DNA of 11,313 nt from Firmicutes bacterium UBA5420. Its GTDB lineage: Bacteria; Bacillota; Limnochordia; Darwinibacteriales; Darwinibacteriaceae. Numbering within the stretch: the first letter of the stretch is position 1; every line of letters starts with the position of its first letter. The translations under genes were made by a program, and so were the position numbers. The notes under the pieces are model-generated. The model did not search any database, was not told the origin of the DNA, and saw only the letters and a program-made list of their open reading frames with translations. Positions 1 through 6,849 of this stretch are shown piece by piece. The stretch is from NCBI GenBank assembly GCA_002409455.1, contig DHNI01000026.1:47147-58459 (forward strand). Direction: 5' to 3'.

Positions 1-3
1 AGG

Positions 4-15
4 TTGCCTAGGCAA
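4..15. repeat. 12-bp perfect palindrome
   Basis: TTGCCTAGGCAA is a perfect palindrome at the left edge, followed by an A-rich run at 20-25. It might be an operator or part of a hairpin whose context lies outside the window. Its role cannot be judged from here. Confidence 0.4.
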
Positions 16-42
16 TCACAAAAAAGACGGGAATAGAAAGGA

Positions 43-200
43 GGGAGCCTGAGCAGATATCCTCAGCCGGGCAGTTGATGGGGGTCCCCGGTTGGAGGGA
101 AGCGTTTTTGACGCCAGTGGAGAAAAACGATAGTCGAACCTGCCCACGCCTAAATACTGATGGATAGACCCTAAAAGTGGGATCAGGTTCTAGATAAAAG
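43..200. other. Structured non-coding segment with consecutive inverted repeats
   Basis: No convincing gene lies here. Read on the plus strand, four hairpins follow each other: CTGAG 49-53 with CTCAG 62-66; CCGGG 67-71 with CCCGG 87-91, directly adjoining the first; CGTTTTT 103-109 with AAAAACG 123-129; and a long stem pairing 136-147 with 177-190 (12 base pairs, two-base bulge at 182-183, 29-base loop). A terminator follows at 208-243. This could be a small RNA, a riboswitch-like leader, or the structured 3' end of a transcript entering from the left. I could not match it to 6S RNA, tmRNA, RNase P RNA, SRP RNA or a T-box. The stems are seen; that they form a functional RNA is inference. Confidence 0.35.
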
Positions 201-207
201 AGAAAAG

Positions 208-243
208 CAGAGGGGCCTAAGGGAACGGGCTCCTCTGTTTTTG
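208..243 (+). terminator. Rho-independent terminator
   Basis: A 10-base-pair stem, CAGAGGGGCC (208-217) with GGCTCCTCTG (228-237), contains one G-T wobble and a 10-base loop. It is followed at once by TTTTT at 238-242. This is the standard intrinsic terminator form. It ends whatever transcript covers positions 1-207 and insulates the promoter at 336-364. The A-rich run just before the stem (196-206) could give weak termination on the minus strand too. Confidence 0.75.
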
Positions 244-335
244 TTAAAACGAACAACGAGATCGCAGCTGATAGTGGTTGCACGAATCGCCCTTGAAGTG
301 CTAATTTCCTGCAGTTGACTCATACGTCTTTGCGC

Positions 336-364
336 TTGACTTCGACTATATACTCAGGTAATAT
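336..364 (+). promoter_or_regulatory. Sigma-A-type promoter for the operon
   Basis: TTGACT at 336-341 and TAATAT at 359-364 are separated by exactly 17 bp. Both hexamers are one base from the housekeeping consensus. Transcription should start near 371, giving a leader of about 200 bases before the first confident gene at 570. A second TTGACT at 315-320 has no well-spaced -10 partner. Confidence 0.65.
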
Positions 365-381
365 TATTGCTGGTAATATTA
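359..381. promoter_or_regulatory. Putative operator: repeated TAATATTA palindrome
   Basis: The self-complementary octamer TAATATTA occurs at 359-366 and again at 374-381, with 7 bases between (15-bp centre-to-centre). The pair forms a 23-bp AT-rich dyad covering the -10 box and predicted start site, where a repressor would block transcription. ROK-family repressors such as NagC, Mlc and XylR bind AT-rich dyads, and a ROK gene lies in this operon at 1878-3104, so autoregulation is plausible. The repeat is seen; the regulator assignment is inference. Confidence 0.4.
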
Positions 382-400
382 AGAAATGGGGAAGTTTACT

Positions 401-580
401 ATGAAAGCGGACGATGACTACGTCGATTTTTTCTTGGATATGTGGTATGATTTTTTCAGTAATACTCGCTCGTGGTTTGGCGAATCCTCTATTCCGGTGG
501 CAAGTGACACTTACTGGTACTTATGGCAGGTGCGGTCGAATGTTGATTTCGGTTATGATGAGGTGACATATGTGTATTGA
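401..580 (+). CDS. Doubtful short ORF, possible leader peptide
   Basis: A 59-codon reading frame lies between the promoter and the first confident gene. The ATG at 401 is preceded by GGGGAAG (388-394), a fair ribosome binding site. The ATG at 386 has none. Its stop (578-580) overlaps the next gene's start by 11 bases, which would allow translational coupling. The peptide is acidic and very rich in aromatic residues (about 17 of 59 are F, W or Y), matches no family I know, and shows no signal peptide. Another short frame with a hydrophobic translation (414-566) covers the same DNA, so coding is not secure. It may simply be untranslated leader. Confidence 0.22.
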   Translation: MKADDDYVDFFLDMWYDFFSNTRSWFGESSIPVASDTYWYLWQVRSNVDFGYDEVTYVY

Positions 581-1850
581 TCGGTTGAGATACGAGAGTT
601 ATATCGCTATCTTAGGCGAAGAGTTGGTGCCCGCTGTGGGTTGCACTGAGCCTGCCTGTTTGGCTCTGGCAGGTGCTAAGCTCCGTGATGTTTTAGGTGA
701 GGTGCCGGAGAAAATTAAGGTGGGGATGAGTGGGAACATCATTAAAAACACCAAGTCAGTGACCATTCCCTATTCTAACGGCTTAAAAGGAATTGCGGCG
801 GCGTTGTGGTTGGGTATTTTTGGTGGTGATGTAGGCCGTGGTCTGGCTGTATTGAGCTCGGTTACGGCAAGCGATATCGAAAACACGAAGAAACGCATTG
901 CTGATCCTGCATATAGCCTGGTACAGCTCCTGGATAATACTTCGGCCAAGCTTCATCTTATTGTGGAAGGCACGGCGAAACAAAGCCATGCCTTAGTTGA
1001 GATCTTGCATACGCATACTGGTTTCGTGCGGATCGAAAAAGACGGCAAAACCATTTTGAACAAAGGAGCAAGCGCGGCGGGTGGTGAAACACTCACCGAT
1101 CGGTCGCTTTTGAATATCCAGGATATTTTGAACTTTGCGGATATTGTGGAGCTTGAGGACATCGAGACCATTCTCAGGCCCCAGGTTGAACACAATCTAG
1201 CCATTGCCGAAGCAGGCTTAAAGGAAGACTATGGTGCTAGTGTAGGCAAGGTTCTCATGGAGAATTTCGGGACCGCCGTCAGCAATGTTGCTCGTGCAAC
1301 AGCGGCAGCAGCATCCGATGCACGCATGGATGGCTGCCAATTGCCGGTTGTAATTAACTCTGGAAGCGGAAATCAGGGTATTGCGGCTTCTATTCCTGTG
1401 ATTGTCTATGCCCAGTATTATGAACTGCCAGAGGAGAAGCTCCTACGAGCCCTATGTGTTAGTAACCTTGTTGCCATTCATCAGAAAACCGGTATTGGTC
1501 GCCTTTCCGCCTATTGCGGTGCGGTAAGTGCAGCTTGCGGATCCGGTGCTGCCATCACCTATATGCTTGGGGGAGACTATGAAGAGGTTTGTGATACCAT
1601 TACGAATACATTAGCGAATGTTTCAGGCATTCTTTGCGATGGTGCTAAACCATCTTGTGCAGCGAAAATTGCATCGTCTGTGGACGCCGCGATTATGGGA
1701 CTGACCATGTCCTTTACCGCGCTAAAGTTCATGGATGGGGATGGCATTGTCAAATCTAGTGTGGAAGAGACCATTGATGTAATCGGACATATTGCCTCTG
1801 AAGGCATGCAAAAGACGGATATTACTGTGCTCAAGCATATGATTAAGTAG
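570..1850 (+). CDS. UPF0597 / L-cysteine desulfidase-like Fe-S protein (serine dehydratase alpha family)
   Basis: This 426-residue cytoplasmic protein belongs to the UPF0597 group, related to the alpha part of Fe-S L-serine dehydratases. Characterised relatives are L-cysteine desulfidases that release sulfide, pyruvate and ammonia from cysteine using a [4Fe-4S] cluster. Visible hallmarks are the N-terminal GCTEP motif (Cys25), the GSGNQG motif at about 265-270, and C-terminal cysteines at 316, 323, 356 and 363, the last two in CDGAKPSC, likely cluster ligands. The length is normal and no break is seen. The ATG at 570 has GAGGTG at 560-565 with a short 4-base spacing. It is the first confident gene of the operon and lies 27 bp before the ROK repressor gene. 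Family membership is secure; the substrate is not. It might supply sulfide, or act on a hydroxy acid made in the pathway. Confidence 0.8.
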   Translation: MCIDRLRYESYIAILGEELVPAVGCTEPACLALAGAKLRDVLGEVPEKIKVGMSGNIIKNTKSVTIPYSNGLKGIAAALWLGIFGGDVGRGLAVLSSVTASDIENTKKRIADPAYSLVQLLDNTSAKLHLIVEGTAKQSHALVEILHTHTGFVRIEKDGKTILNKGASAAGGETLTDRSLLNIQDILNFADIVELEDIETILRPQVEHNLAIAEAGLKEDYGASVGKVLMENFGTAVSNVARATAAAASDARMDGCQLPVVINSGSGNQGIAASIPVIVYAQYYELPEEKLLRALCVSNLVAIHQKTGIGRLSAYCGAVSAACGSGAAITYMLGGDYEEVCDTITNTLANVSGILCDGAKPSCAAKIASSVDAAIMGLTMSFTALKFMDGDGIVKSSVEETIDVIGHIASEGMQKTDITVLKHMIK

Positions 1851-1877
1851 ATACCTGGCGCACAGGCTTAGAACAGG

Positions 1878-3104
1878 ATGATGACCATAGATATTCGAGA
1901 GAAGCTACCCATCTTAAAAGAGATTAGTCCCAGATTGGTTCTGGGTCATATCATGCGGGCAGGATCAATCTCCCGGGCTGACATTGCGCGCCTAACGGGG
2001 TTCCATCGTTCTACAATCACTCGCATTGTCGCGGCACTTTTGGAAGAAGGATTCGTAGAGGAGAGTGGCGAAGGAGACAGTGGACTCGGGCGAAAACCCG
2101 TCATGTTAAGTCTAGTTCCCGATGCGGTTCATATCATGGGGGTTGCCATCGAATCGACGTTTGTGGCAGGGGTGTTGGTTGATTTTAACGCTCAGATCAT
2201 TGAGCGAATCGAAGTTCCACTACGAGATTCTAGCCGTGATGCCGTAATGACCGATGTCTATTGGGTCATCGACTCACTTCTCGAACGTGCCCGGGCGAGG
2301 GAGATTACTGTTTTAGGCATTGGCGTGGCCCTACATGGCATTGTGAACAGTGATCAAGGTTTAAGCGTTTTTGCTCCGGCCATTGAATGGCGTAATGAAC
2401 CGGTGGCTGCTAACATTCAAAACAAATATGATCTACCTGTACGCATGGATAACAACGCCAACGCCATGGCACTTGGAGAATCGTGGTTTGGGTATGGCCA
2501 GGCTGTAGAGAATATTCTCGTAGTGAAAGTTGGTTCGTCCATCGGCTCCGGTGTAATTTTGGGCGGTCGCTTGTTTCCAGGGACGAATTACAGTGCAGGG
2601 GAAATTGGGCACCTTACCGTTCTTCCTGGTGGTCCGCGCTGCAAATGTGGCAATTTTGGATGTTTGGAAACAGTGGCATCCATTGACGCTATTTTAACTC
2701 GGGGAAGGGAACTACTAAAAAAAGGTGAAGGCAAAAGCCTTAGGCAGTTTACTAGAGATGGCGAACGACTTAGTTTTGAGCAACTCTGTCAAGCCACGTT
2801 GGCCCGCGATTCCGTTGCACTTAGGCTCTGGGAAGACGTTGCAGTTTATTTGGGTCTAGCACTCTCTTACACCATAAATATACTCAATCCTGCGAAGGTT
2901 TTAATCGGGGGAGATATTTTTCCAGTGCTAGATTACGTATTGCCCACAGTTCGCGAAACAGTAGGTATCCAGGTGCTCCCACCACTCAAGAATCACTTAA
3001 GGCTAGAACCAGTGGGTTTGGGACAAGATTCTGTAACAATTGGGGCAGCAACATTACTACTGCAAGACATTTTTGAACTGCCGAAACCCAATGGGTTGGT
3101 TTAG
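1878..3104 (+). CDS. ROK-family transcriptional repressor
   Basis: This 408-residue sugar-responsive repressor is of the NagC/Mlc/XylR type. An N-terminal winged helix-turn-helix spans about residues 15-75, with SRADIARLTG and the recognition helix near 43-58. It is followed by a ROK sugar-kinase-like domain. The sugar-binding EIGH stands at 242-245 and the zinc motif CKCGNFGCLE at 255-264, with DNNANAMALGE near 191-201. The phosphate-binding DxGxT of ROK kinases is replaced by IESTF at 91-95, which fits a regulator rather than a kinase. ATG codons at 1878 and 1881 are both possible starts and the ribosome site (AGG, 1875-1877) is weak. Placed inside the operon, it probably senses a uronate or aldonate intermediate and binds the TAATATTA dyad at 359-381. 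The ligand is not readable from sequence. Confidence 0.9.
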   Translation: MMTIDIREKLPILKEISPRLVLGHIMRAGSISRADIARLTGFHRSTITRIVAALLEEGFVEESGEGDSGLGRKPVMLSLVPDAVHIMGVAIESTFVAGVLVDFNAQIIERIEVPLRDSSRDAVMTDVYWVIDSLLERARAREITVLGIGVALHGIVNSDQGLSVFAPAIEWRNEPVAANIQNKYDLPVRMDNNANAMALGESWFGYGQAVENILVVKVGSSIGSGVILGGRLFPGTNYSAGEIGHLTVLPGGPRCKCGNFGCLETVASIDAILTRGRELLKKGEGKSLRQFTRDGERLSFEQLCQATLARDSVALRLWEDVAVYLGLALSYTINILNPAKVLIGGDIFPVLDYVLPTVRETVGIQVLPPLKNHLRLEPVGLGQDSVTIGAATLLLQDIFELPKPNGLV

Positions 3105-3123
3105 GCATCGGGTATAAGTTGAT

Positions 3124-3146
3124 GTGGTATTGAACCACTATTTTTT
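3124..3146 (+). terminator. Weak terminator-like hairpin after the ROK gene
   Basis: GTGGT (3124-3128) pairs with ACCAC (3134-3138) around a 5-base loop and is followed by TA and six T residues (3141-3146). The stem is only 5 bp, so termination would be partial at best. It could reduce readthrough from the regulator gene into the catabolic genes. Confidence 0.35.
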
Positions 3147-3150
3147 CGGC

Positions 3151-3177
3151 GACTAAGTTGCGTGATGCAACTAAGTC
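3151..3177. promoter_or_regulatory. Dyad upstream of the fructuronate reductase gene
   Basis: GACTAAGTTGC (3151-3161) and GCAACTAAGTC (3167-3177) form an inverted repeat with 11-base arms, one mismatch and a 5-base centre. It ends 11 bases before the AAGGAGG of the next gene. As DNA it could be an operator for a second regulator. As RNA it would be a stable hairpin that marks a processing or stability boundary in the operon mRNA. It does not resemble the TAATATTA dyad. I see no good promoter in this gap: TTGAAC at 3130-3135 lacks a convincing -10. Confidence 0.4.
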
Positions 3178-3201
3178 AATTTCAGAACAAGGAGGATGTC
3201 T

Positions 3202-4020
3202 ATGCAAGGACTATTTGATCTTAGTGGTAAAGTCGTGGTAATTACAGGTGGAACCGGCGTTTTGGGAAGTGAACTATCCCGGGGTTTGGCTGCCGCCGGG
3301 GCAAAAGTTGCGGTGTTAGGCAGGGATGCAGAGAAACGAAATCGAGTCGTAGCTGCTATTCAAGAAGAGAAAGGTGATGCTGTCGGTATTTCTTGCGATG
3401 TCAGTGATCGCGATCATCTTTTGAACGCCCGAGAGGAGGTTTTGGCCAAGTATGGTACAATCGACATTTTAGTCAATGGGGCAGGTGGTAATAGTCCGTC
3501 TGCTACCACAAGCCCAAGCTTGTCTTTCTTCGAGTTACCCGAAGGTGATCTAGATTGGGTTATGCGACTTAATTTCATGGGTACCTTGCTTCCTACGCAG
3601 ATTTTCGGAGAAATCTTCGCGGAGAAAAAGAAGGGCGTGATTTTGAACATCTCCTCCATGGCATCGTTACAGCCACTGACTAATGTTGTAGGTTATGGCG
3701 CAGCTAAAGCTGCTGTAAACAATCTCACCCAATGGCTGGCAGTGCACTTCAACAAACACTATTCCAAAAATATCCGGGTGAATGCCATGGCACCAGGATT
3801 TTTCTTGACCGAGCAGAATCGCTTTTTAGTGACGGACGAGAAAACAGGTGGCTTTACTGACCGGGGGCGCACTATCATAGAGCATACGCCTATGGATCGC
3901 TTTGGAGAACCTTCCGATCTAGTGGGTACCGCTATTTGGCTTGTATCGGATGCAAGCAGATTTGTTACCGGAGTCGTTGTACCTGTGGATGGTGGATTTT
4001 CGGCCTTTTCGGGAGTATAG
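3202..4020 (+). CDS. uxuB: SDR-type D-fructuronate reductase (D-mannonate oxidoreductase)
   Basis: This short-chain dehydrogenase/reductase is predicted to reduce D-fructuronate to D-mannonate with NAD(P)H in the cytoplasm. At 272 residues it is close to the length of Bacillus SDR-type UxuB (YjmF). The cofactor motif TGGTGVLG lies at 15-22 and the NGAGG motif at 92-96. Catalytic Ser151/152 and the Y165-GAA-K169 pair are present. The C-terminal region (PGFFLTEQNRF near 198-208, TPMDRFGEP, PVDGGFSAFSGV) is the pattern I associate with this subgroup. The ATG at 3202 is chosen because AAGGAGG (3189-3195) sits 6 bases before it; the in-frame ATG at 3196 touches the ribosome site. It is followed by the LarA-like gene after 21 bases. 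A related aldonate dehydrogenase role cannot be excluded, but UxaC and UxaE next door support fructuronate. Confidence 0.82.
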   Translation: MQGLFDLSGKVVVITGGTGVLGSELSRGLAAAGAKVAVLGRDAEKRNRVVAAIQEEKGDAVGISCDVSDRDHLLNAREEVLAKYGTIDILVNGAGGNSPSATTSPSLSFFELPEGDLDWVMRLNFMGTLLPTQIFGEIFAEKKKGVILNISSMASLQPLTNVVGYGAAKAAVNNLTQWLAVHFNKHYSKNIRVNAMAPGFFLTEQNRFLVTDEKTGGFTDRGRTIIEHTPMDRFGEPSDLVGTAIWLVSDASRFVTGVVVPVDGGFSAFSGV

Positions 4021-4041
4021 AAATACAAGGTGGTGGAGGGT

Positions 4042-5307
4042 ATGGAAAGTCGTTTCTTAGCAAGCGGTCCTATTGATCGAAACGTCGTCCAAAAGGAGCT
4101 CGTTGCGTGGTTAGCTGGATATAAGAAACCCTTAAGCAAGGTGTTATTAATCCCACCGGACGGCACGAGGGCACACAGCATGGCGGGGCCCATTACGAAT
4201 ATGTTGTATCACGTATTGCAGCCTGCGGAGGTTCGAATTCTGCCCGCACTGGGAACGCATGTGCCCATGACGGTAGAGGAAAAAAAGCGCATTTTTGGAG
4301 CAGATGTACCTTCCGAAGCTTATCTTGACCATAACTGGCGCACCGGGGTAAAAACGGCGGGCGTTGTGCCAGGCAGTTTTGTAGAGGAAGTCTCAGGTGG
4401 CCTTGTGGATTATTCCATTGTGGTGGACATTAACCGTGAAATTCTCGAAGGGAAGTATGATCTGATCCTCTCCATTGGGCAAGTTGTTCCCCATGAGGTG
4501 GTGGGCATGGCCAACTACACCAAGAATATTGTGGTCGGGTGCGGTGGTAAAGACATTATCGACAAATCCCATTTTCTCGGAGCAGTGTATGGCATGGAGA
4601 AGATGATGGGTAGGGATTATTCCCCCGTGCGCAAAGTGTTTGATTATGCAGAAGAGCACCTCTTAGCTGATCTCCCCTTGGCTTATGTTCTTACCGTCAC
4701 AGAAACGAGGGATGAGGTCACGACGTTGCAGGGTTTGTTTTTAGGCAAGGAGCGCGAGGTATTCAGCCAGGCTGTTGCCAAGAGCCAAGTATGCAACTTG
4801 GATTTGCTTTCTGAACCGCTTAAGAAAGTTGTCGTCTACTTGGATCCGAATGAATTTAGAAGCACTTGGCTTGGTAACAAGTCGGTGTATCGCACTCGAA
4901 TGGCTATGGCCGATGACGGCGAGTTAATTATCTTAGCCCCAGGTGTGCGCATGTTTGGTGAAGATCCTGAAATCGATGGCCTGATTCGTGCTTTTGGTTA
5001 TGCAACTAGCCGAGAGATTTTGGATTTTACGAAAACCAATGAGGAACTCGCAAAGAATCTTTCAGTTGCAGCCCACCTCATTCACGGTTCGTCGGAAAAT
5101 CGCTTCAAAATCACCTACGCGGTGCAGCACTTGACGGAAGCGGAAATTCGAGGGGTTAACTATAGCTACATGCCCTATGCCGAGGCAGCTACCCAATATG
5201 GGTTAGACCAACTCAAGGAAGGCCGTAATATCGTAAACGGAGAAGAAGTCTTTTATATTAGTAATCCAGCCCTTGGCCTGTGGGCTTTGGAAAAGGATTT
5301 TTGTTAG
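4042..5307 (+). CDS. larA: LarA-family nickel-pincer 2-hydroxyacid racemase/epimerase, likely aldonate-specific
   Basis: This 421-residue enzyme is a homologue of lactate racemase LarA, which uses a nickel-pincer nucleotide covalently held by a lysine to move a hydride at the 2-carbon of hydroxyacids. The key residues are present with correct spacing. PPDGTR at 38-43 matches the D-x-TR motif. His73 lies in GTHVPMT. His151, Lys161 and His177 are spaced +10 and +16, as in LarA H174, K184 and H200. So the protein should bind the cofactor. The cofactor-making genes larB, larC and larE are not here. The superfamily includes lactate, malate and other racemases and a reported D-gluconate 2-epimerase. 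Between a mannonate-forming reductase and UxaE, D-mannonate/D-gluconate epimerisation is the likeliest role. That substrate is inference. ATG 4042 with AAGGTGG (4027-4033) is preferred; GTG 4030 is an alternative. Confidence 0.85.
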   Translation: MESRFLASGPIDRNVVQKELVAWLAGYKKPLSKVLLIPPDGTRAHSMAGPITNMLYHVLQPAEVRILPALGTHVPMTVEEKKRIFGADVPSEAYLDHNWRTGVKTAGVVPGSFVEEVSGGLVDYSIVVDINREILEGKYDLILSIGQVVPHEVVGMANYTKNIVVGCGGKDIIDKSHFLGAVYGMEKMMGRDYSPVRKVFDYAEEHLLADLPLAYVLTVTETRDEVTTLQGLFLGKEREVFSQAVAKSQVCNLDLLSEPLKKVVVYLDPNEFRSTWLGNKSVYRTRMAMADDGELIILAPGVRMFGEDPEIDGLIRAFGYATSREILDFTKTNEELAKNLSVAAHLIHGSSENRFKITYAVQHLTEAEIRGVNYSYMPYAEAATQYGLDQLKEGRNIVNGEEVFYISNPALGLWALEKDFC

Positions 5308-5328
5308 CGCGTACAAGGAGGAATGATT

Positions 5329-6831
5329 GTGACAAATTGGCGTGAAAAGGTGAAACAAGCAGAGACTCTTGAGGATCTGAAACGACACTTGGAGAAATTA
5401 GACGATATCTACCCTGATTCCTGTCATCTCGCCTCTGATCAGCTGTTGTTTATGGTCAAGGACGGGCGGGAAAGGTTAGTGGTTGCCATTTCAAAAGGAG
5501 AGAGAGCCTGCGAGTTTGAGGGCGAGACGTCTCAGCTAGGTGGGTTTACGGTGAAACAAGCTCACTTAAACGCTAAGAATGCGCAGGTGCTACGTTCCCT
5601 TTTGCCCTGGACTTCCCCCCAGGCTTTGGGCACCAGCGGGATCTCTATGGGTCTAGGAGATCGCCTAGGTCTTGCCTCTCCCGGCCATTTAAAGGCCATC
5701 AGTGGCACCCAGGTACGCCCAGTCTTGGCCCAGCAATCCATGCGAGAGTTGGAACTGACAAACCGTACCTATGTTGATGTCCTCGATGCGGCAACTTGGG
5801 CCGTATTCCAAGCAGGCTATCAAGGAGGATATGGTGCTGATGGCGACCATCTTAAGAAGATAGAAGACATTCGCATGGCTCTAGAACTCGGGTTTAGTAT
5901 GATCACGTTAGATTGCTCCGAACACATTAATGATGGCATCCTGAAACTAGATGACGCTGAGGTTCAAGTTCGCTATAACCAGCTTCCAGCGTCAAAACGA
6001 CAAGAACTCGAAGAGCTTTATCAAAACCAGCGCTATAACCTACAAAGTGGTAGAACCATTAATATGGATTTAGAACATTACCGGCGCATGGTTTTGACCT
6101 ATCATCAAGCCTTGGACTTTATGGAAGAAGTCTATGAACAAGTGATTGCAAAACTCGATCGGATGATTGATTTTGAAATCAGCATCGATGAAGTGGCGAC
6201 GCCCACAACCCCCCAGGATCATTTCTTCGTCGCTAATGAACTTAAGAGAAGGGATATCAAGGTCTGTAGTGTGGCGCCACGTTTTTGTGGACACTTCGAA
6301 AAGGGCATTGACTATATGGGTAATCTCGCACAATTTGAGGAAGAGTTTGCAGTTCATGCCGCTATTGCCAGCCACTTTGGGTATAAACTCAGTATCCATT
6401 CTGGAAGTGACAAATTCAGTGTCTTTCCTATTATCGGAACGTACGCGAGGACTACAGGGTATCATGTGAAAACTGCGGGAACCAACTGGCTCGAGGCAGT
6501 GAGAGTGATCGCAAATGTGAATCCCGATCTTTATCGCACACTCCACCAAAAGGCCTTAGACTCCCTTGCAGCTGCTCGTAAGTATTATAACGTGAGTATG
6601 GATCTGGCTAAAGTACCTGATATCAATACACTCAGCGATCAGAAGCTACCTGAACTTCTTGACCAAGATGATGCTCGTCAACTTCTGCACATCACCTATG
6701 GGTTTATGCTGCAAGATTCCAAGCTTCGAGCAGATATCTACGAAGTGCTAAGGGAACACGAGGATCTGTATGAAGAGTTTCTGATTCGTCATATGAATCG
6801 CCATTTGAAAGCCCTTGGCATAAAAGAATAA
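5329..6831 (+). CDS. uxaE: Tagaturonate/fructuronate epimerase
   Basis: UxaE epimerises D-tagaturonate to D-fructuronate, joining galacturonate breakdown to the glucuronate branch. The family is known from Thermotoga maritima TM0440. The 500-residue product has the usual length and conserved blocks: GADGDHLKK near 169-177, DCSEH near 195-199, SIDE near 285-288, HSGSDKFS near 357-364 and GYHVKTAGTNWLEA near 377-390. The acidic and histidine residues in these blocks are candidates for metal binding and catalysis. The GTG at 5329 is favoured because AAGGAGG (5315-5321) lies 7 bases upstream; the ATG at 5323, two codons earlier, is only 1 base from it. The gene starts 21 bases after the LarA-like stop and is followed 18 bases later by the kinase gene. 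No membrane segment or break is seen. Its presence implies use of galacturonate, a pectin sugar, as well as glucuronate. Confidence 0.9.
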   Translation: MTNWREKVKQAETLEDLKRHLEKLDDIYPDSCHLASDQLLFMVKDGRERLVVAISKGERACEFEGETSQLGGFTVKQAHLNAKNAQVLRSLLPWTSPQALGTSGISMGLGDRLGLASPGHLKAISGTQVRPVLAQQSMRELELTNRTYVDVLDAATWAVFQAGYQGGYGADGDHLKKIEDIRMALELGFSMITLDCSEHINDGILKLDDAEVQVRYNQLPASKRQELEELYQNQRYNLQSGRTINMDLEHYRRMVLTYHQALDFMEEVYEQVIAKLDRMIDFEISIDEVATPTTPQDHFFVANELKRRDIKVCSVAPRFCGHFEKGIDYMGNLAQFEEEFAVHAAIASHFGYKLSIHSGSDKFSVFPIIGTYARTTGYHVKTAGTNWLEAVRVIANVNPDLYRTLHQKALDSLAAARKYYNVSMDLAKVPDINTLSDQKLPELLDQDDARQLLHITYGFMLQDSKLRADIYEVLREHEDLYEEFLIRHMNRHLKALGIKE

Positions 6832-6849
6832 GGATAGGAGGACATTTCA

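Noticed and set aside
132..144. B12-box-like sequence suggesting a cobalamin riboswitch
   Set aside because: The match is missing bases, the other conserved cobalamin riboswitch elements are not recognisable, and the segment is cut off from the operon by a terminator and a separate promoter.
8..283. 91-codon minus-strand frame starting at a GTG
   Set aside because: The translation resembles no family, it runs through several strong inverted repeats and a terminator, and the putative ribosome site is weak. More likely a chance open frame.
399..412. Possible CcpA cre site beginning TGAAAGCG
   Set aside because: Only the first half matches the cre consensus; the second half does not.
414..566. 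Short plus-strand frame with a hydrophobic translation
   Set aside because: It has no clear ribosome site, overlaps another doubtful frame and matches nothing known.
3759..4193. 144-codon minus-strand frame
   Set aside because: It is a shadow of the fructuronate reductase and LarA-like genes, has no recognisable domain and spans the junction of two well-supported genes.
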